64,000 nt of DNA from Tilletiopsis washingtonensis (Eukaryota > Basidiomycota > Exobasidiomycetes > Entylomatales). A program made the position numbers and the translations under genes. Positions within the stretch are counted from its first letter, which is position 1. The number at the start of each line of letters is the position of its first letter. Below the pieces are notes generated by a model, which saw only the letters and a list, made by a program, of their open reading frames with translations, did no database searches and was not told where the DNA came from. This document shows positions 10,961-23,051 of the stretch, in pieces. The DNA lies in contig NW_020312013.1 of the NCBI RefSeq assembly GCF_003144115.1, positions 537,143 through 601,142 on the forward strand, given 5' to 3'.

Positions 10961-13900
10961 TCACGGCGAGGGCTCTCGAGCACCCGCAGCGCGCATCGCG
11001 ACCGAGCGGATGAGGCCCGCCTCTGCGCGGCGCCTCTCGGGACGCACGAAGCGCGGCGTCTCCTTCGCCGGCGTGTGGACGGCTGTCTCGTCTATGTGCT
11101 GCGTCCAGACGTGCGGCGATGCGAGGGCCGGCGGGCGTGGGTGCGACTCGTCGATGCTTGGCAGCCGAAGCGTGCACTGGCTTGCCGGCGAGCCGTTGGC
11201 GGTGGTGTAGCCGTCGATCTCGTCGTCGCGCGCAGGCGGCAGCGGGAAGGCGTCCGCGATGACTCCGCCCTTCTTGGCGAGGGAGAAGAAGGGGTTCTCG
11301 TCAGTCGTCTCCGGCGGCGACATCGGCCCGCCACGCGACCACAGCGAGTCGTCGGACGTGTCCACGCTGCCGTCCGAGGACAGCAGGAAGAAGAACGGCT
11401 GCTCGAGACGCGAGTCGCGCGTGGAGCCGTCCGTGCGAGATGAGACCGTGAGCGAGTCCTCGCGCGAGCTCTGCTCGTGGGACCGGCCGTCGATCGGTTC
11501 GTGCCCGGAGTTGGCGACGTCGGCGGAGAGAAGGTCGAAAGATGTGCCCTCTGCAGCCGAGTCTGTCGACAGCGACGAGGCGAAGGGCGGCAGGCGCGGT
11601 GGCTCGGCGAGACGCGCGATGCTGCGCGGCGACGGCATGGCCGGCACGGAAGGCAGCCCGGCGGCAGAAGCTCTGCGGCTGAGGTGTGGCGAAGACAGCT
11701 TCGCCTTGATCGCCTGAGACGTCTGGGTGAGGCCGCTGATCGCGGCTCGCCACTCTGCCGGACCGATCGTCTTGCGACGCGACTCTCGGCGCGACGAGCG
11801 CTTGCCGCGGCTCTTGTGCTCGACGGAAGCGACCGATGAGTCGATGCTGTCGAGCGCCTTGCTGATGGAGCTCGGATCGGCCGCGTCGAGCTCGAGCAGC
11901 GCCTTGACGGCGCCGTGCGGGTTCTGCGAGTGCCGGACACTGTCGCGGAGCTGCGCCTGGGACATGTGCGCAAACTCGCGGATCTGCGCTGCTCGCTGCA
12001 GCGCCAGCTCGATGGCCTGCTCGAGCGCGTTTTCGTCGCCGCCCCAGACCGACGGCGAGGCCGCGGGGCTCGAGACGATTGACGCAGGCGAGCTGGGATG
12101 GCTCAGCGGGCTGAACGTGTCGATCATCGAGCTGCGGCGCCTGTCGTTGGCGCGAGACCGAGCGTCTTCATCGCGGTCGACGTCGGTCTGGGCAGCCAGT
12201 GTCATCCACGACGGCACGCGCATTGACGACGGGAAGCGTTTCGGCGGGCCGGGCCGCTCCGACGGCGAAAGTGGCGCGTTCGTGGGGCTCACCGATGACA
12301 CGCCTGTGGTCTGTGGCGCCGAAGGCGATGCTGGCGGACGCGCCGACGGAGAGATCAGTGGTGCCTTAGCCTCTGCCGCGACCGGAGAGCGCGCGCTCGT
12401 GTCGACAGATGTTGGCGAAGAAGGCGATCCGGCAGCGGGCGGCACGCGCAACGCCGGCAGCATTGGCCTGACGCCTTGAGACTGGCTGCCAGGACGCTGA
12501 CCGTGCTGCGCGAACGAGGCTGCTCGACTGCGAGGCTTGAGTGACAGGCGCACGCTTTCGCGCCCCGAGGTGCGCAGCACGTCGTTGGCACGCTCGACGA
12601 GGTCCATGAGCGCCTGGTTGCGCAGCTGGCGCGGATCGTCGGTGCCGTCGAAGAGGTCCAGCTGGTCTGTCCACGCCGCTCCGCCGCCGGGTGATCCGGA
12701 CATGCTGCTTGGCGAGCGATCATCGACCATCAGCCGCAGCTGGTCGTCGTCGACCGACATGGCCAGGTCGACGTTGTCGTCGATGAGGAGGAGCTCGGCA
12801 TCGCTGTCGAGGTCACAGCGTCCGTCGAGCAGCTCCTCGAGGCCGGCCTCGCTCAGCACGGCGTAAATGCTGGCACGCACTTGCTCACGACGAGGAGCCA
12901 GCGACGTTTCCATCTCGGATGCGGCTGGCTGCTCGCCACTGAGCGCGGGCGGAGCGTCGGCCGAGACGTCGGGCTCCGAGGTGACTTGCACTCGTGGACT
13001 AGGCAGAGGCGGCACGTCGAGCTGCTCGGGCTGGGGCTTGCTCTCTGCGGGCACTTTGGAGGGGTCAGTCTTTGTGCACGTCGCGCAAGCCCAGCAATGC
13101 TCACGAGATGGTGCCGTCTGCATTGGCAAAGGCGAAAGCTTTGCAGCCCGCGTGGATGCATTCGACGGCGACCTGCGCAGGCTCAGTCTGCGTGGTGCAC
13201 CCGGGCTGCCGACCGGAGGCAGTGGCACGTTGCGTGTCCATGCGGCATTGCGGCCCGCCGCGCTCTCGCCGCACTCATCGTCCGTGCTTGAGGCATTGCG
13301 ACCGGCTACAAGACGCTTCCAGACGCCGTCGATGAGGCGAATCGGCTTGGACTGGAAAGGCCCTTGCGCGACGGGCTGCGCCTGAGGTTTGATCGGCGGC
13401 GGAACCTCTGCCTTCGGCACGGGTGGCAGCGAACGCTCGCGGCGAGGCGGCGGCGTTCTCGGAAGCGTGCTGCCAAGTCCAGCTGCCAAGTGCGTGGTAC
13501 TTTCCAGTGACCCGCCGTCCAGAAATGCAGCGTTGTCCGCCGACGGAGCTGACGATGCAGTGGGCTCAGCTGACTCGCCTGGTGCATGCTGAGGCTCTTC
13601 GGGCGTCTGCGAGAGCGCTGGCCGTGCTGGACTCGTGGTGGACGGACGACGAGGCGCAGCAGCGACGGATGCGTCTTGCGAGGCGGGATCCGGAGACGGC
13701 GGCTCAGCAGAGTTGATGGAGCCGCCCGTCCGGCCGCTCTCGCCGCTGCGTCGACCGAGTTCTCGCTGGTCCTCGAACGGCCGGATCATTGCCGCTCCGA
13801 GCATCGCGCCGCGCGAGCGCTTCGCTGTCTCGATCGGTGGTGAAGTCACCTTCTGACAAGAGGCGCAGCATGCCTGTGAGTCGGACTTGATGTAGCGAAG

Positions 13901-15855
13901 AGCCGAAAGCGGCGGTCTCTCGGGCGGCGCCACTCGCGGCGATACCATCTCGAGAGCTAGCTCTGTCTGTGAGCGCGGCATGGCTGGTCGCGACAACGAA
14001 GTTGCTGCGGTCGGCATCTCGCGAGCACTGTTTGCACGAGTCGAGCTCAAGCTCGGACGCGGAGGCGCCAAGGTCGTCAGCTTCTGTGCCGAGTCGTACA
14101 GCGACGCCAGGCGCTTGACGGAGGCGTAGTCCGACGGCATGCCGGGCCGAGGTGTGCCGATGCTCGAGTGAGGCGCAGTGGTGAACTTCTTCGGCGCAGC
14201 GCGCGACCCTGGTGGCGTGTGCGAATCGAGACCTGTGCGCGCCTTGGGCGTCTGGTAGCGAAGCGGCGCCCAAGGCGGCAGTGCCTCTGAGCTGGCACGC
14301 CGCACGGGCTCGTCGTCGAAGTAGCTGCGTTTCGTCTCGTTGCTCGGCGTCTTGAGGGTCTCGATGAGCGGGCTGCTTGGCTCCGCGCCTCGCACGGCTT
14401 GGCCATACGTAACGAAGCTTGGGTCCGAGCGCGCGTTGGCCGAGGCAGCGGCGCTGTCGCCAGAGTAGACCATCGACAGATTGCTGAACGGCGGAGTGGG
14501 CGGCCCGACACTGAGGCCCAGGCTGCCCGTGCTCGACGGCAGCTGCGACGAGTGCGTGGAGCTCGTCGAATAGGCATCGTTGGCCGAGGGCCTGCGCGGC
14601 GAGGCAGTGCTCGAGGCGTACGACTTGGTGAGCTGGTCGACCGATGCGGGCGGCGAAATCGGCGGCGGGGCAGTTGGCAGGAAGCCGAAAGGCAACGCGA
14701 CGTGCGAGGGCAGTGCCGAAGACGCGAATGGCGTGATGGACGGTGCGAAAGAGGTGGCCGAGGATGCGTGGGTCGATCGGCTGAAGGTGCTGAACGCATC
14801 GCTCTGTCCCGACGATGAACTGCGTAGCGACGCAGGACTGCCGTCGTACGTCTGCGGCGAGCGTGAGGTTGCCTCGGGTGCAGGTCGCGGGCTTGGGCTG
14901 CACTTGAACGGCGACATGACGTCGAGAGACGCAGACGATGCCGGCGAGGCTGGTGATGCGGGCGAGCCTGGCAGCGGCATGTGTGCCACGCTCCTGGCGG
15001 CCCGTGCGGCACGCAAGCCTTGCGGCGGAGGCATGTAGAGCGCAAGCCCGGTTGACGGCGAGACGGGTGGAGACACGGCCTTCTGTGCCGACGGAGCGCT
15101 GGCGATATCTGCAGTGCGCGGCGGCGAAGGCAGTGGCTCGCGGCTCACGGTGCTAGACACGGCTTGCGCGCTCGACGGTGGCGACACGCGGCCACTGGAA
15201 CGGCGACTCGCGTCGCTGAGACGTGTCAGCCTCGGTGACTACGTCAGGGCCAGCAGACTTACACTTTGGGAACACGAGTTGGGTCGAGGATGCGGTCACG
15301 GCCCGTGCGAGATGCTGAGCTAGAGCGGCGTCGGCGTCGCGTCGATGCCGTCGACGCTGGACGTGCCGGGCTCTGCGGACGGAGCGCGATCTTTGAGCTT
15401 CGCTGCTCGTTGTGCGCATTTGCAGGCGACGAGGCGTCTCTACGCGGTGAAGGCGATGCGGGCGACGCAGGAGACTTGGGAGACGTGGGCGAGAGAGGCG
15501 ACAATGCGAACGGGTGCTGACGGAAGGCGCTGTCGCCCGTTGGTGCACGAGAGGAGACGGTGGAGGAGTAGGACTGCGAGAAGGAGCTTTGCGAGAGATG
15601 CGAGCGTGCAGACGCGGCGTACTGTGCTGGCAGAGAAGGGAGCGGCTCCGAGGGCGCGGGCAGAGGCGCGGCGCTGCGCGGGGAGCGAGAGGCGGATCGA
15701 CGGCGAGGGCGCGAGACGGGCGGGTCGCGAGAGGTGCTGCTGTTGCTCGCTCCGCTGCTGGCTGCACCAGAGCGAACGGGAGAGACTGGCGAGGCGAAGG
15801 GATGGCCAGACATGCTGCTGCCCGCGGGTGCGTGTGGTGAAGGAAGAGGGGCCAC
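10961..15855 (-). CDS. Large Ser/Pro-rich, mostly disordered protein of unknown function
   Basis: Predicted 1615 residues from two exons, 15263..15855 and 10961..15215, joined over a 47-nt intron (GTAAGT donor, TCTCAG acceptor). The single 4.2-kb second exon without stops, with a consistent Ser/Pro/Ala protein composition, supports coding. No known domain is recognised. The N-terminal half has many SP/TP sites (SPASPASPAS), as in proline-directed kinase targets. Two short cysteine motifs recur, CASCQK near residue 647 and CATCTK near residue 907. An acidic patch (DLDSDAELLLIDDNVDL) and a possible helix (ENALEQAIELALQRAAQ) lie in the middle to C-terminal part. The start could be the first ATG (15855) or the in-frame ATG fourteen codons later. 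Possibly a signalling or cytoskeletal scaffold, but that is a guess. Confidence 0.75.
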
Positions 15856-18361
15856 GCTGGGGCGCTGCGAGATCGCTCGCGGCTCTTAAGGCGGGCCGAC
15901 AGCCACCGTGCACGCTCGCCAGGCTCTGCGCCAATGGCTCCCGCCTGGGGAGCTCCCGAAGTGCAGCGGGAAGCGACGCTCACACGAGACATGCAGTCCT
16001 CCGAACGCCCGATGGCGAGGTTGCGTCTTGCGCCGACACTGCAGCGGCGTACCAGGCACGCGGCGTCGTGCCGCGGCCTCGCTCGATCCGCTCCATGGGA
16101 GCGCGCAGATGATGAGCGGGCAAGCACGCTAGGGTTGAGGTCTCTCGGCCGGAATGCTGTGCGGCAGTACGCCACAGGCGCTGCGAGCGAGGGTCGGCGA
16201 GGACCGAGCGACACAATGCATGGAGCGGCGTGCGGCGCAGGAGCGACTTGGGCATCGAGGGGACGTCCTGCACCTGCGCGCGGCGAGGCGGCTCGTTGGC
16301 CGCGGGCGAGGCAGCGAAGGCTCTCTGCTTGAGCTCGAGCCGCCGCCTTCATCACGCCGCGGCTCGGCAGCTGGGGTGCGGCCGGGCCACACGCACGCTG
16401 CGCACCCACACTACGCCGCGCGAAGCGATCCGAGCGCAGAGCGGCGCGCTCCGTCCTGATCGCCCGGGCAGCGAGGCGAGGCCAGATGCCGACGGCGTGG
16501 GTCGGGGTTCTCTGGATGCCCTCGTGCGACCTTTCGTGAACCGCGAAGGCCAGGTCCGCCGGACTTGCAGATTGACGAGGTCGCGGCGTGTCGCGTCCAG
16601 CAGCAGGCGGCACGTTTCCGAGCGCTCGCCGAGCCCCGACGCGCGCGAGCAGGCCGAAGGATGTGTGCGTCATGCCGACGGCGGACAAGGGCTCAGCAGG
16701 AATCTTCTCGGCAGCGGTGTGCCGCTGCAGCAGGAAATGAGAGAGCGTGTCGAGCGAAGGACGTGGTGGCCAGAAGTAGACCGCGAAAGAATGCCGCACG
16801 GCGGCCCGAGCTCTGCGTCTTCGCGGACGTTCAGCCGGACGAGTGGCAGCTTGGCTGAGAGCGGCAAGCCGCGGAAGAAGCTGGAGAATGCTCGAAAGGT
16901 GTAAGTACGACGGTCGTATGAAAGCCAAGGCATCTCCAGCCAAGGCGTCTTCTGAAGCCGTCATTCCTGCGCTTCTCGTGCCCGCTTGGCCGTCTCGCCT
17001 CGGTCGTCCTGACGCAGCACGTGTGCAGTTGAGAGGATGCAGTCATGCAGGCTGTAAAGACGCAGACTTTCTCGCCTCCACCTCTGGCGGTGTGCAGCGA
17101 GATGGAGACGCCATCGTGCTCATGCTGAAGGCGTCGATGGAGCGTAGGCGTGGCATGCGGTCGTGAAGCACGCCGCGCGTCGGCCGTGGCGGAGACGCCG
17201 AGATATCTGCCGCCGCTGCCGCCGCCGTCTTTGTGCGGCTTGATGCGTGCTGGCGCTGCTCGCTGTCTAGTGCGTCAAGCGCTAGGCATGACGCTGGCTC
17301 GTCTCGGGGTGCAGAGCTCGCCGCTTGAGCGTCAGCAGCGTGCGGCGTCCTCGTCGACGCAGCGCTCTCGTGCATCCGGCTCTCGCATCCGGCTCTCTGC
17401 ACCGTGCCGTCGGGTGCGGCCCCAGGGCTTCCCACGCTCCCCTGACGGGCGCCTAGCTCGCCGGCGCATACAAGCTTCGCGAGTTCGCGACGCGTCGCGC
17501 TCGTCGCTCCGCCGGCCTCGTCGTCATGGCAGACGCACCGCAGAGCCGGCTGTGATGGCGCTGATCAGGCGGCGAGCACGCTGGGCTCGGCTGCGTAGTG
17601 ATGGCCCTGTGTGCCTGCTGCGACGGTGTCGGAGCGAAGAGTCGGGCGCTCCATCTCGTACTCAGTCAGACCTCGCGCTGCAGGTTTGAGCTGCGCGCAC
17701 ATGTGCTGGTGCAGCATGCGTGCAGCGGCAGCGGTAGCGCAGTGCCCGCGCGCGCGTGTGCCGGAGCCGTGGGCCGAGGCAGCATGCAGGCGGAGAGGGA
17801 GCAGGAGCGGCGTGGAGGAGAGGAGGCGGCGCTGCTGCTGCTGCTGCTGACGACGCTGCAGCTGCACCCCAGGGTGCAGCGGGCCGCCATGTGCTGGCCA
17901 GGTGCCTCGCCGGCGCCCGCGCCCGACGCACGCGTCAAGCAAGCCGGGCTCCGCGCCGTGCTCGGCGGTCAGCACGGCAGCAAGAAGCGGCACCGGGCCA
18001 GCCGATGCGCCCCGCCGTGGCGGCACCGACTGAACGACGGCAAGCAGCAGCTCCCTGTCCTCGCCGTTGCGGCTTCCTCGCTGCGCATCGCATCTGCCGT
18101 TCCCACGTCCATCTCCTCACTCCCGGTTCCCTCTGCCTCCTGCCCGTCTCGCTCGGTCGCCTCGTCTCGCCTGCCCGGACCTCGCCTGTGGACATCTCCG
18201 ACTCTGCCCCTGTCCCGCACGCGCGTCGCCATCTTCCGTCTCTCTGCGCGCCGCTCCTCCATCGCGCCTCCTTTTCCTCGCGCACCGGCGCCTATCTAGC
18301 GACACCTACTCCTCACCCACTACGCCCGCCTCTGGCGCAGCGTCCGCGCCGCCGCCGCCGC
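15856..18361. other. 2.5-kb gene-free divergent region upstream of the LisH regulator
   Basis: No supported gene. A 603-codon minus-strand frame (15153..16964) crosses into exon 1 of the neighbouring gene in another frame; it has no domain and Arg/Ala-rich composition, so I treat it as a chance frame. From about 18100 to 18330 the plus strand is strongly C/T-rich, consistent with a long 5' leader of the gene starting at 18362. Confidence 0.55.
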
Positions 18362-21230
18362 ATGCAGTCGCGCCCCGCCGTCTCGCGCTCCAGCAACAGC
18401 GGCGGGAGCGCCATGAGCAGTGCCGGCGGCGGCGGCGGCGGCGGCAGCGCGTCCGAGGGCGAGATGCAGTGGAGCGCCGCGCCGTCGCCGCACCTGCCGC
18501 AGCAGCAGCCGCAGCCGCAACAGCAGCAGCATGTCAGCTTTGCACCGCCGCCGGCGGGCTTGCAGCAGCACCCGACGCCGGGCACGCCGGGGATAGGCGG
18601 CGCGCCCTGGAGCAATGCTGGCGAAGAGCGAATGTGAGTAGCGCCGGCTGTCGAGAGAAAGAGAGAGGCGGCATGGGCTTCTGCAGGCTTGGCGAGGTGG
18701 TAGCAGAGTGGCGGCGGCGGTGGAGGATCCACTATCCAGAGAGGGCTCTGTGCTTGGCCCAACTCGTGCCGTCTGCTAATCTGATCTGGTCCGCAGCCTG
18801 CACCTGGCTATCCTCGAGTATCTGCGCAGCGCGCTGCCTTCCTGCGCCCGGAGCTTTGCTCAAGAGAGCGGCCTGCCCGAGGACGCACGGCTTCCAGGCA
18901 GTGCTGGCCCGTCCAACTCGCGAGGGCGGCTGTGGGAGGCATGGAGTCGCTACTGGCCGGTGAGTGCGGCTGATGACGTGGCGCGCGGTGTTGCTATTCT
19001 TGGCTCACACAGAGTGGGCGTTCAGGAGCTCCAGCGGCAGAGCCACATGCACGCCATGGGCGGCGCCGGCACCATGTCGATGTCCTCCTCGCAGCGCTCC
19101 TCGCTTGACTACGCTCCATCACACGCACACGCCTCGCAGCCAAGCTCGGCGCACGCCACGCCCATCCTCTCGCGCAACGCTCCGCAGTTTACCTCGCCAT
19201 TCGGCTCGTCGCCGCAACAGGCGGGCCAGGGCATGCACCACGGCATGCAGTCTAACCAGGGCTACAGCATGTCGCCGAGCCCCGTCGGGCAGCAGGCACG
19301 CATGCAGCAGCAGCATATGCAAGCGCAGCAGCAGGTGCAGCAGCAGCAGATGCAGCACCACGAGCAGCAGATGCAGCTGCAGCACGCACAGCAGATGCAG
19401 CAGCACCAGCTGGCGGCGCAGCAGCAGCACCAGATGCAGCAGCAGCATTCGCAGCAGATGCAGCAGCAGAACTCGCAGACGCAGCACTCGCAGCAGATGC
19501 ACATGCAGCAGCAGCAAGAGCAACAGCAGCAGCGGCACATGCGCCAGACGAACGTCGCTCCGAGCGCCCAGGTCATGGTCGGCCGCGCCGTCGAGGCACT
19601 AGGTTGGCAGGGCCAGTCGATGCAGAACCTCTCGCCGAACGACCGCGTGAGTAGGTCGCTGTCTCTGGCTTGCGCCTAGCGCTGACGGTTTGCGAAACAC
19701 AGGCGAGACTCCAGGCGCAGATCGGCCAGCTGGCGCAGCAGGACGCCCAGGGCGGGCACAACGAGCTGCGCGTCATGCAGGCCAACGAGCGGCACCAGGA
19801 GCAGCAGCAGCAGCGCCAGATGCAGCAGCAGAACCAGCAGCGCGTCTCCTCGCCCCTCACGCCGCAGCACCCAAACTTCCCGATGCAGCAGCAAGGCTTC
19901 CAGGGCGAACCGGGACAGAGCCAGACGAGCTTCTTCGCGCAGCAGCAGGGCCCCATGCCTGGCGAGCCGGACGTTGCCGCGATGCAGGCGGCAGCGCGCC
20001 AGCACGAGCAGCAGCAGCAGAGAAAGGACGGCTCTGTGAGTGCTTCCTTCTGTGCTCGCTCGCTGCAGCTGTCTCACACACATCCAGCAGAGCACCGACT
20101 CGCCGAGCCGCAAGCGTGCGCGAGATGCGATGCGCCAGACCTTTGGCACACCGCAAGGCGGCACGGGCATGACGAATCGCGCACTCTCCAACGTCGAGCA
20201 GCGCCGGGACTTTGAGGAGCAGAGCCGCCTGGCGCGCAGCCTGCAGAGCAGCAGCAAGAGCATCATGTCGATGGCGCGCTCAGCGTCGTCGGCTGCTGCA
20301 GCTGCGCCTCCTCCGACCAGCGCTCCCCTCGGCGCTGCATGGACGAGCTCGGCGAACACAACCGGCGGAGACCTCACGCGGGCATCCAGCAGCATGGGTG
20401 TCGCCGGCGAGAAGCCACGGCCGCCGCCCATCGCCACGCCGCCTTCGCGCCTCTCCGGCCAGAAGACGACGCCGCACAAGACACCGACCTCTGCCAAGGC
20501 CCTGCACATTGCCACGAGCCACGCGCAGGGCCAGATCTCGGCGCAGATCCGCACGCTGCAGCAGCAGCAGGCTGCGCGCGGCGGCGCACCGTCGGCCTCG
20601 AGCGCCGGCGAGCAGGAGGCGCTTGTGGCGCAGCTCAGGACGATGCAGGGCCGCATGGACGCCAATAACGTCGCCGGCCTAGTCGACGCAGCGCTGCTCC
20701 CTTCCGCGCCCGCATCGATGGGCAATACCTCTGGGCACAGCAGCGACGCGAACAGCAGCGCCAAGGAGGAGGCAGAGAAGGAGGCCGCACGCATCATGCC
20801 GCCTCCACCATCGCCCTCGACTGTGCCGTCGCCCGGCGCAGCCGCCACGCAGGCTGCGAACGGCACGCCCTACATCTCGCCGGCGCACTACCGGCCGCCG
20901 ATCTCCGCGACCAACAGCAGTGGCCGTCTCTCCCTTGCCTCGCAGAACTCGTTCCCCTCCTCGACTGCCACGTCGCCGTTCGAGCCGAGCAGCCAGAGCA
21001 TGTCGCAGGACCTTTCCGCCTCAGGCACCTTCTTCTCACCGCAGTTCGACGACATGAGCTTCGGCCTCTCGTCGAATGCGACGCAGGACGAGCGCGACGC
21101 CGAGTACGCCCTCTTCGACGCGTTCCTGTACCCGGACCCGTCCGGCGGCGGCGAGTCGCATCTCGCGGCGCAAGGCCTAGGCGGATCGCGGACGCCTGGC
21201 GTCACTGCCGGCAATGCCTTCTCCGGCTGA
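18362..21230 (+). CDS. LisH-domain, glutamine-rich transcriptional regulator (Flo8/LUFS-like)
   Basis: Predicted 843 residues from five exons: 18362..18633, 18797..18959, 19026..19646, 19703..20035, 20088..21230. Residues about 91-147, made by joining exons 1-3, form a LisH/LUFS module: LHLAILEYLRSALPSCARSF, then LWEAWSRYWPEL. This pattern matches the dimerising LisH plus LxxWWxxFW-type extension of Flo8, Som1, SSDP and LEUNIG proteins. The middle is a Gln/Met-rich tract encoded by CAG/ATG repeats (about 19300-19540), followed by SRKRARDAM and a Ser/Ala/Pro-rich tail ending in an acidic patch (DERDAEYALFDAFL) that could be an activation region. In fungi Flo8/Som1 proteins act downstream of cAMP-PKA in filamentation; by inference this is a nuclear regulator of morphology. 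Orthology to Flo8 itself is not established. Confidence 0.8.
19296..19540 (+). repeat. CAG-rich tract encoding a Gln/Met-rich segment
   Basis: Imperfect CAGCAG/ATGCAG repeats inside exon 3 of the LisH regulator, coding runs of Q interspersed with M and H. Such a tract is prone to length variation between strains. Confidence 0.9.
20081..20090 (+). other. NAGNAG tandem splice acceptor
   Basis: The last intron of the LisH regulator ends CCAGCAG, so splicing can occur after 20087 or after 20090. The two choices differ by a single Gln codon and both keep the frame. Confidence 0.7.
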
Positions 21231-21689
21231 GCAGCCGGCCGCTCCTATCTCAGACTCTTCCTCATGCTCGCCGTCAAGGCGGGCACACCCAAGCCTCCAG
21301 CTTCAGCTTGCTATCTAACTTGCTCGCCCTTCTCTGCCTTTTCGCAACACCCGATTCCACTCCGCGCGGTCCACGCTCCGCATTCGTCCTCGCAGCCACA
21401 CTCATTCATCCCCCACGTCCGCATCTCTCTCGCATTCCTTCGCCCTTACTTCCGCATCTTGCATCCGCTTCGCCACCTGCTTCCTTCTGCGCCTTCTCCG
21501 CCGCCTCCATCCACGCGCTCGCCCGCCAAGCGAGCCACTCCTCGCTGTACTTCTACGTCTTTCGTCTCGTGCACGCCGCGTTTGCGCGTGCTGCTGCTGC
21601 TCTTGCAACGCTTGATCTTATTCTCGAACCGCGTGCATTGTTGAGAGCGGGCGAGGTGGCTTGTCGCTAGCCACGTCAGCGCTGAGCAG
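21231..21689. other. 459-bp convergent intergenic region
   Basis: Lies between the stop of the LisH regulator and the stop of the GST. The plus strand is C/T-rich from 21330 to 21600. No gene or clear hairpin terminator is seen; it likely holds two facing 3' UTRs. Confidence 0.5.
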
Positions 21690-22572
21690 TCACACTTTGC
21701 CGGTGTACTCGGCGTCCAGCTCAGGGTAGTGCCGGAAGAGGTCGTACCTGTTGTGACGAGCGTCAGCGTCGCGTTCCCGACATCAGCGCATGCCTGCTCA
21801 CTCGTTGAACGGCGTGCGTGCCTCGCTCTTCAGATAGCGCTGGATGGACTCCGTCTCGCGCAGACGGCTCTGCAGCTCAAATAGGGGTGCGAATCGCGCC
21901 TCCTTCTTGAGCGTGCCGAAGTAGCGTGGGAAAGCGTATGCCAGACCCTCGAGCAGCTGTGCCAGCGTCAGCTGCTGCGCGCGAAGAAGTAAAAGCACCG
22001 ACGCACGTGGAAGAGCACCAGATCGGCCGCACTGACGCCGCTCGAGTGCAGCCAGCCGTTGCCCGAGGCTGAGACTTGCGCTGCGAAGGTGCTCAAGAAC
22101 TTCGGGACACGCAGCTGCAGGAGGTACGGCGCGCGGCGCAGCGAGACGTCGCGCTGGTCCTCGTAGTAGAGCGAGGCATCGCTGTGGCGGGCGTCAGTCG
22201 AGCGAGAGAAGCGCAACAGACGACGCACACCGGGTGATGGACGTCGTGCACCTCGTTGGCCAGGTCGAGGATCGTCTCGACGCGCTGCTGCACCGCCAGT
22301 CGGCCAGCCTCGTCGCTCGGCGCCAGTCCCAGGCGTGAGGCGAGAAAGTAGAGAATCACGGGTGTCTGCGACAGCTCGACCTCTGCCGCGAAGTCTGGCG
22401 GCGCATCGGCGGCGCTGGTGTAGCGCAGCAGCGGCGGCGCGAAGTGCTGTGCGGCGTCCTGCGCCGGCAGCGCCGGCAGGTCGTGGAACGGCGTGCCGGC
22501 GTGCACAAAGAGCAGGCGCACGAACTCGCCGCGGCCCGGAATGCCGCGGTGGTAGTGCAGGGCGTAGGACAT
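21690..22572 (-). CDS. Glutathione S-transferase (cytosolic type)
   Basis: Predicted 243 residues from four exons: 22229..22572, 22007..22181, 21802..21956, 21690..21747. The N-terminal thioredoxin-like half starts MSYALHYHRGIPGRGEFVR, the common YxxxxGRG(E) pattern around the glutathione site, with SQTPVILYFLASRLGL near the end of that half. The C-terminal helical half shows EVHDVHHP, SLYYEDQ, RVPKFLSTF, GWLHSSGVSAADLVLF, LLEGLAYAFPRYF and NEYDLFRHYPELDAEY, all typical of a fungal GST subgroup. Intron 2 is placed so that LFH joins LLEGL, with GCTGAC as branch site 14 nt before the acceptor. The expected role is conjugating glutathione to electrophiles; the substrate is unknown. It is divergent from ribokinase across 479 bp. 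Confidence 0.88.
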
Positions 22573-23051
22573 GGCGTCGCGTTGCTGGTGGTGGTCGCGA
22601 GGCAGGAGCAGGAGCTGTGGGCGGCGTCGTGCGGTCCGTGCATCGCACGGCGGCGCTGCTCCCACGCGCTGCGTGCGGCGACACCTCGCGCCCTGCGACA
22701 AGCAGGTGGCAGAGCCGCCAGACCAGCGCCAGCTCGCAACATACTCGGCAACGTCCTTCTAAGCCGGCGCTGCTTGCCTTTCCTCTTGCGGCGACGCCCG
22801 GCGGTGAGGATGCCCCCTGTCGTCTCCAGGGGCGCGCCCGTGCACGCTCGCACGCCCTCGTGTCGCCAGAATTCCGCGGCTCTGGCGCTTCGCTCTCGCG
22901 TGCCGCGGCCCGACTCGCCGCCAAGCGCCGCGCCTTCGCAGATCGGGCCGCGCCGGCGTCTTCTTCTGCCTGCGACGTGGAGGATGCACCGGCAACGGCG
23001 ACCACGCTCTCGCGGCCTGCACTCTCACCACCATCACATCTGCCGCCCGCC
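22573..23051. promoter_or_regulatory. Divergent promoter between GST and ribokinase
   Basis: 479 bp between two ATGs that face away from each other. No TATA-like element was recognised and no coding is supported. Confidence 0.5.

Noticed and set aside
16905-16919. Small palindrome TACGAC-G-GTCGTA
   Set aside because: Single 6-bp-arm palindrome in a 2.5-kb gap; too short to be meaningful without conservation.
15153-16964. A 603-codon open frame on the minus strand
   Set aside because: It overlaps exon 1 of the Ser/Pro-rich gene in a different frame, has no domain, and its Arg/Ala/Pro-heavy composition is what GC-rich non-coding DNA gives by chance.
19296-19540. CAG-rich array as a possible mobile or CRISPR-like repeat
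   Set aside because: It is a codon-level repeat inside a coding exon, with no spacers or element ends.
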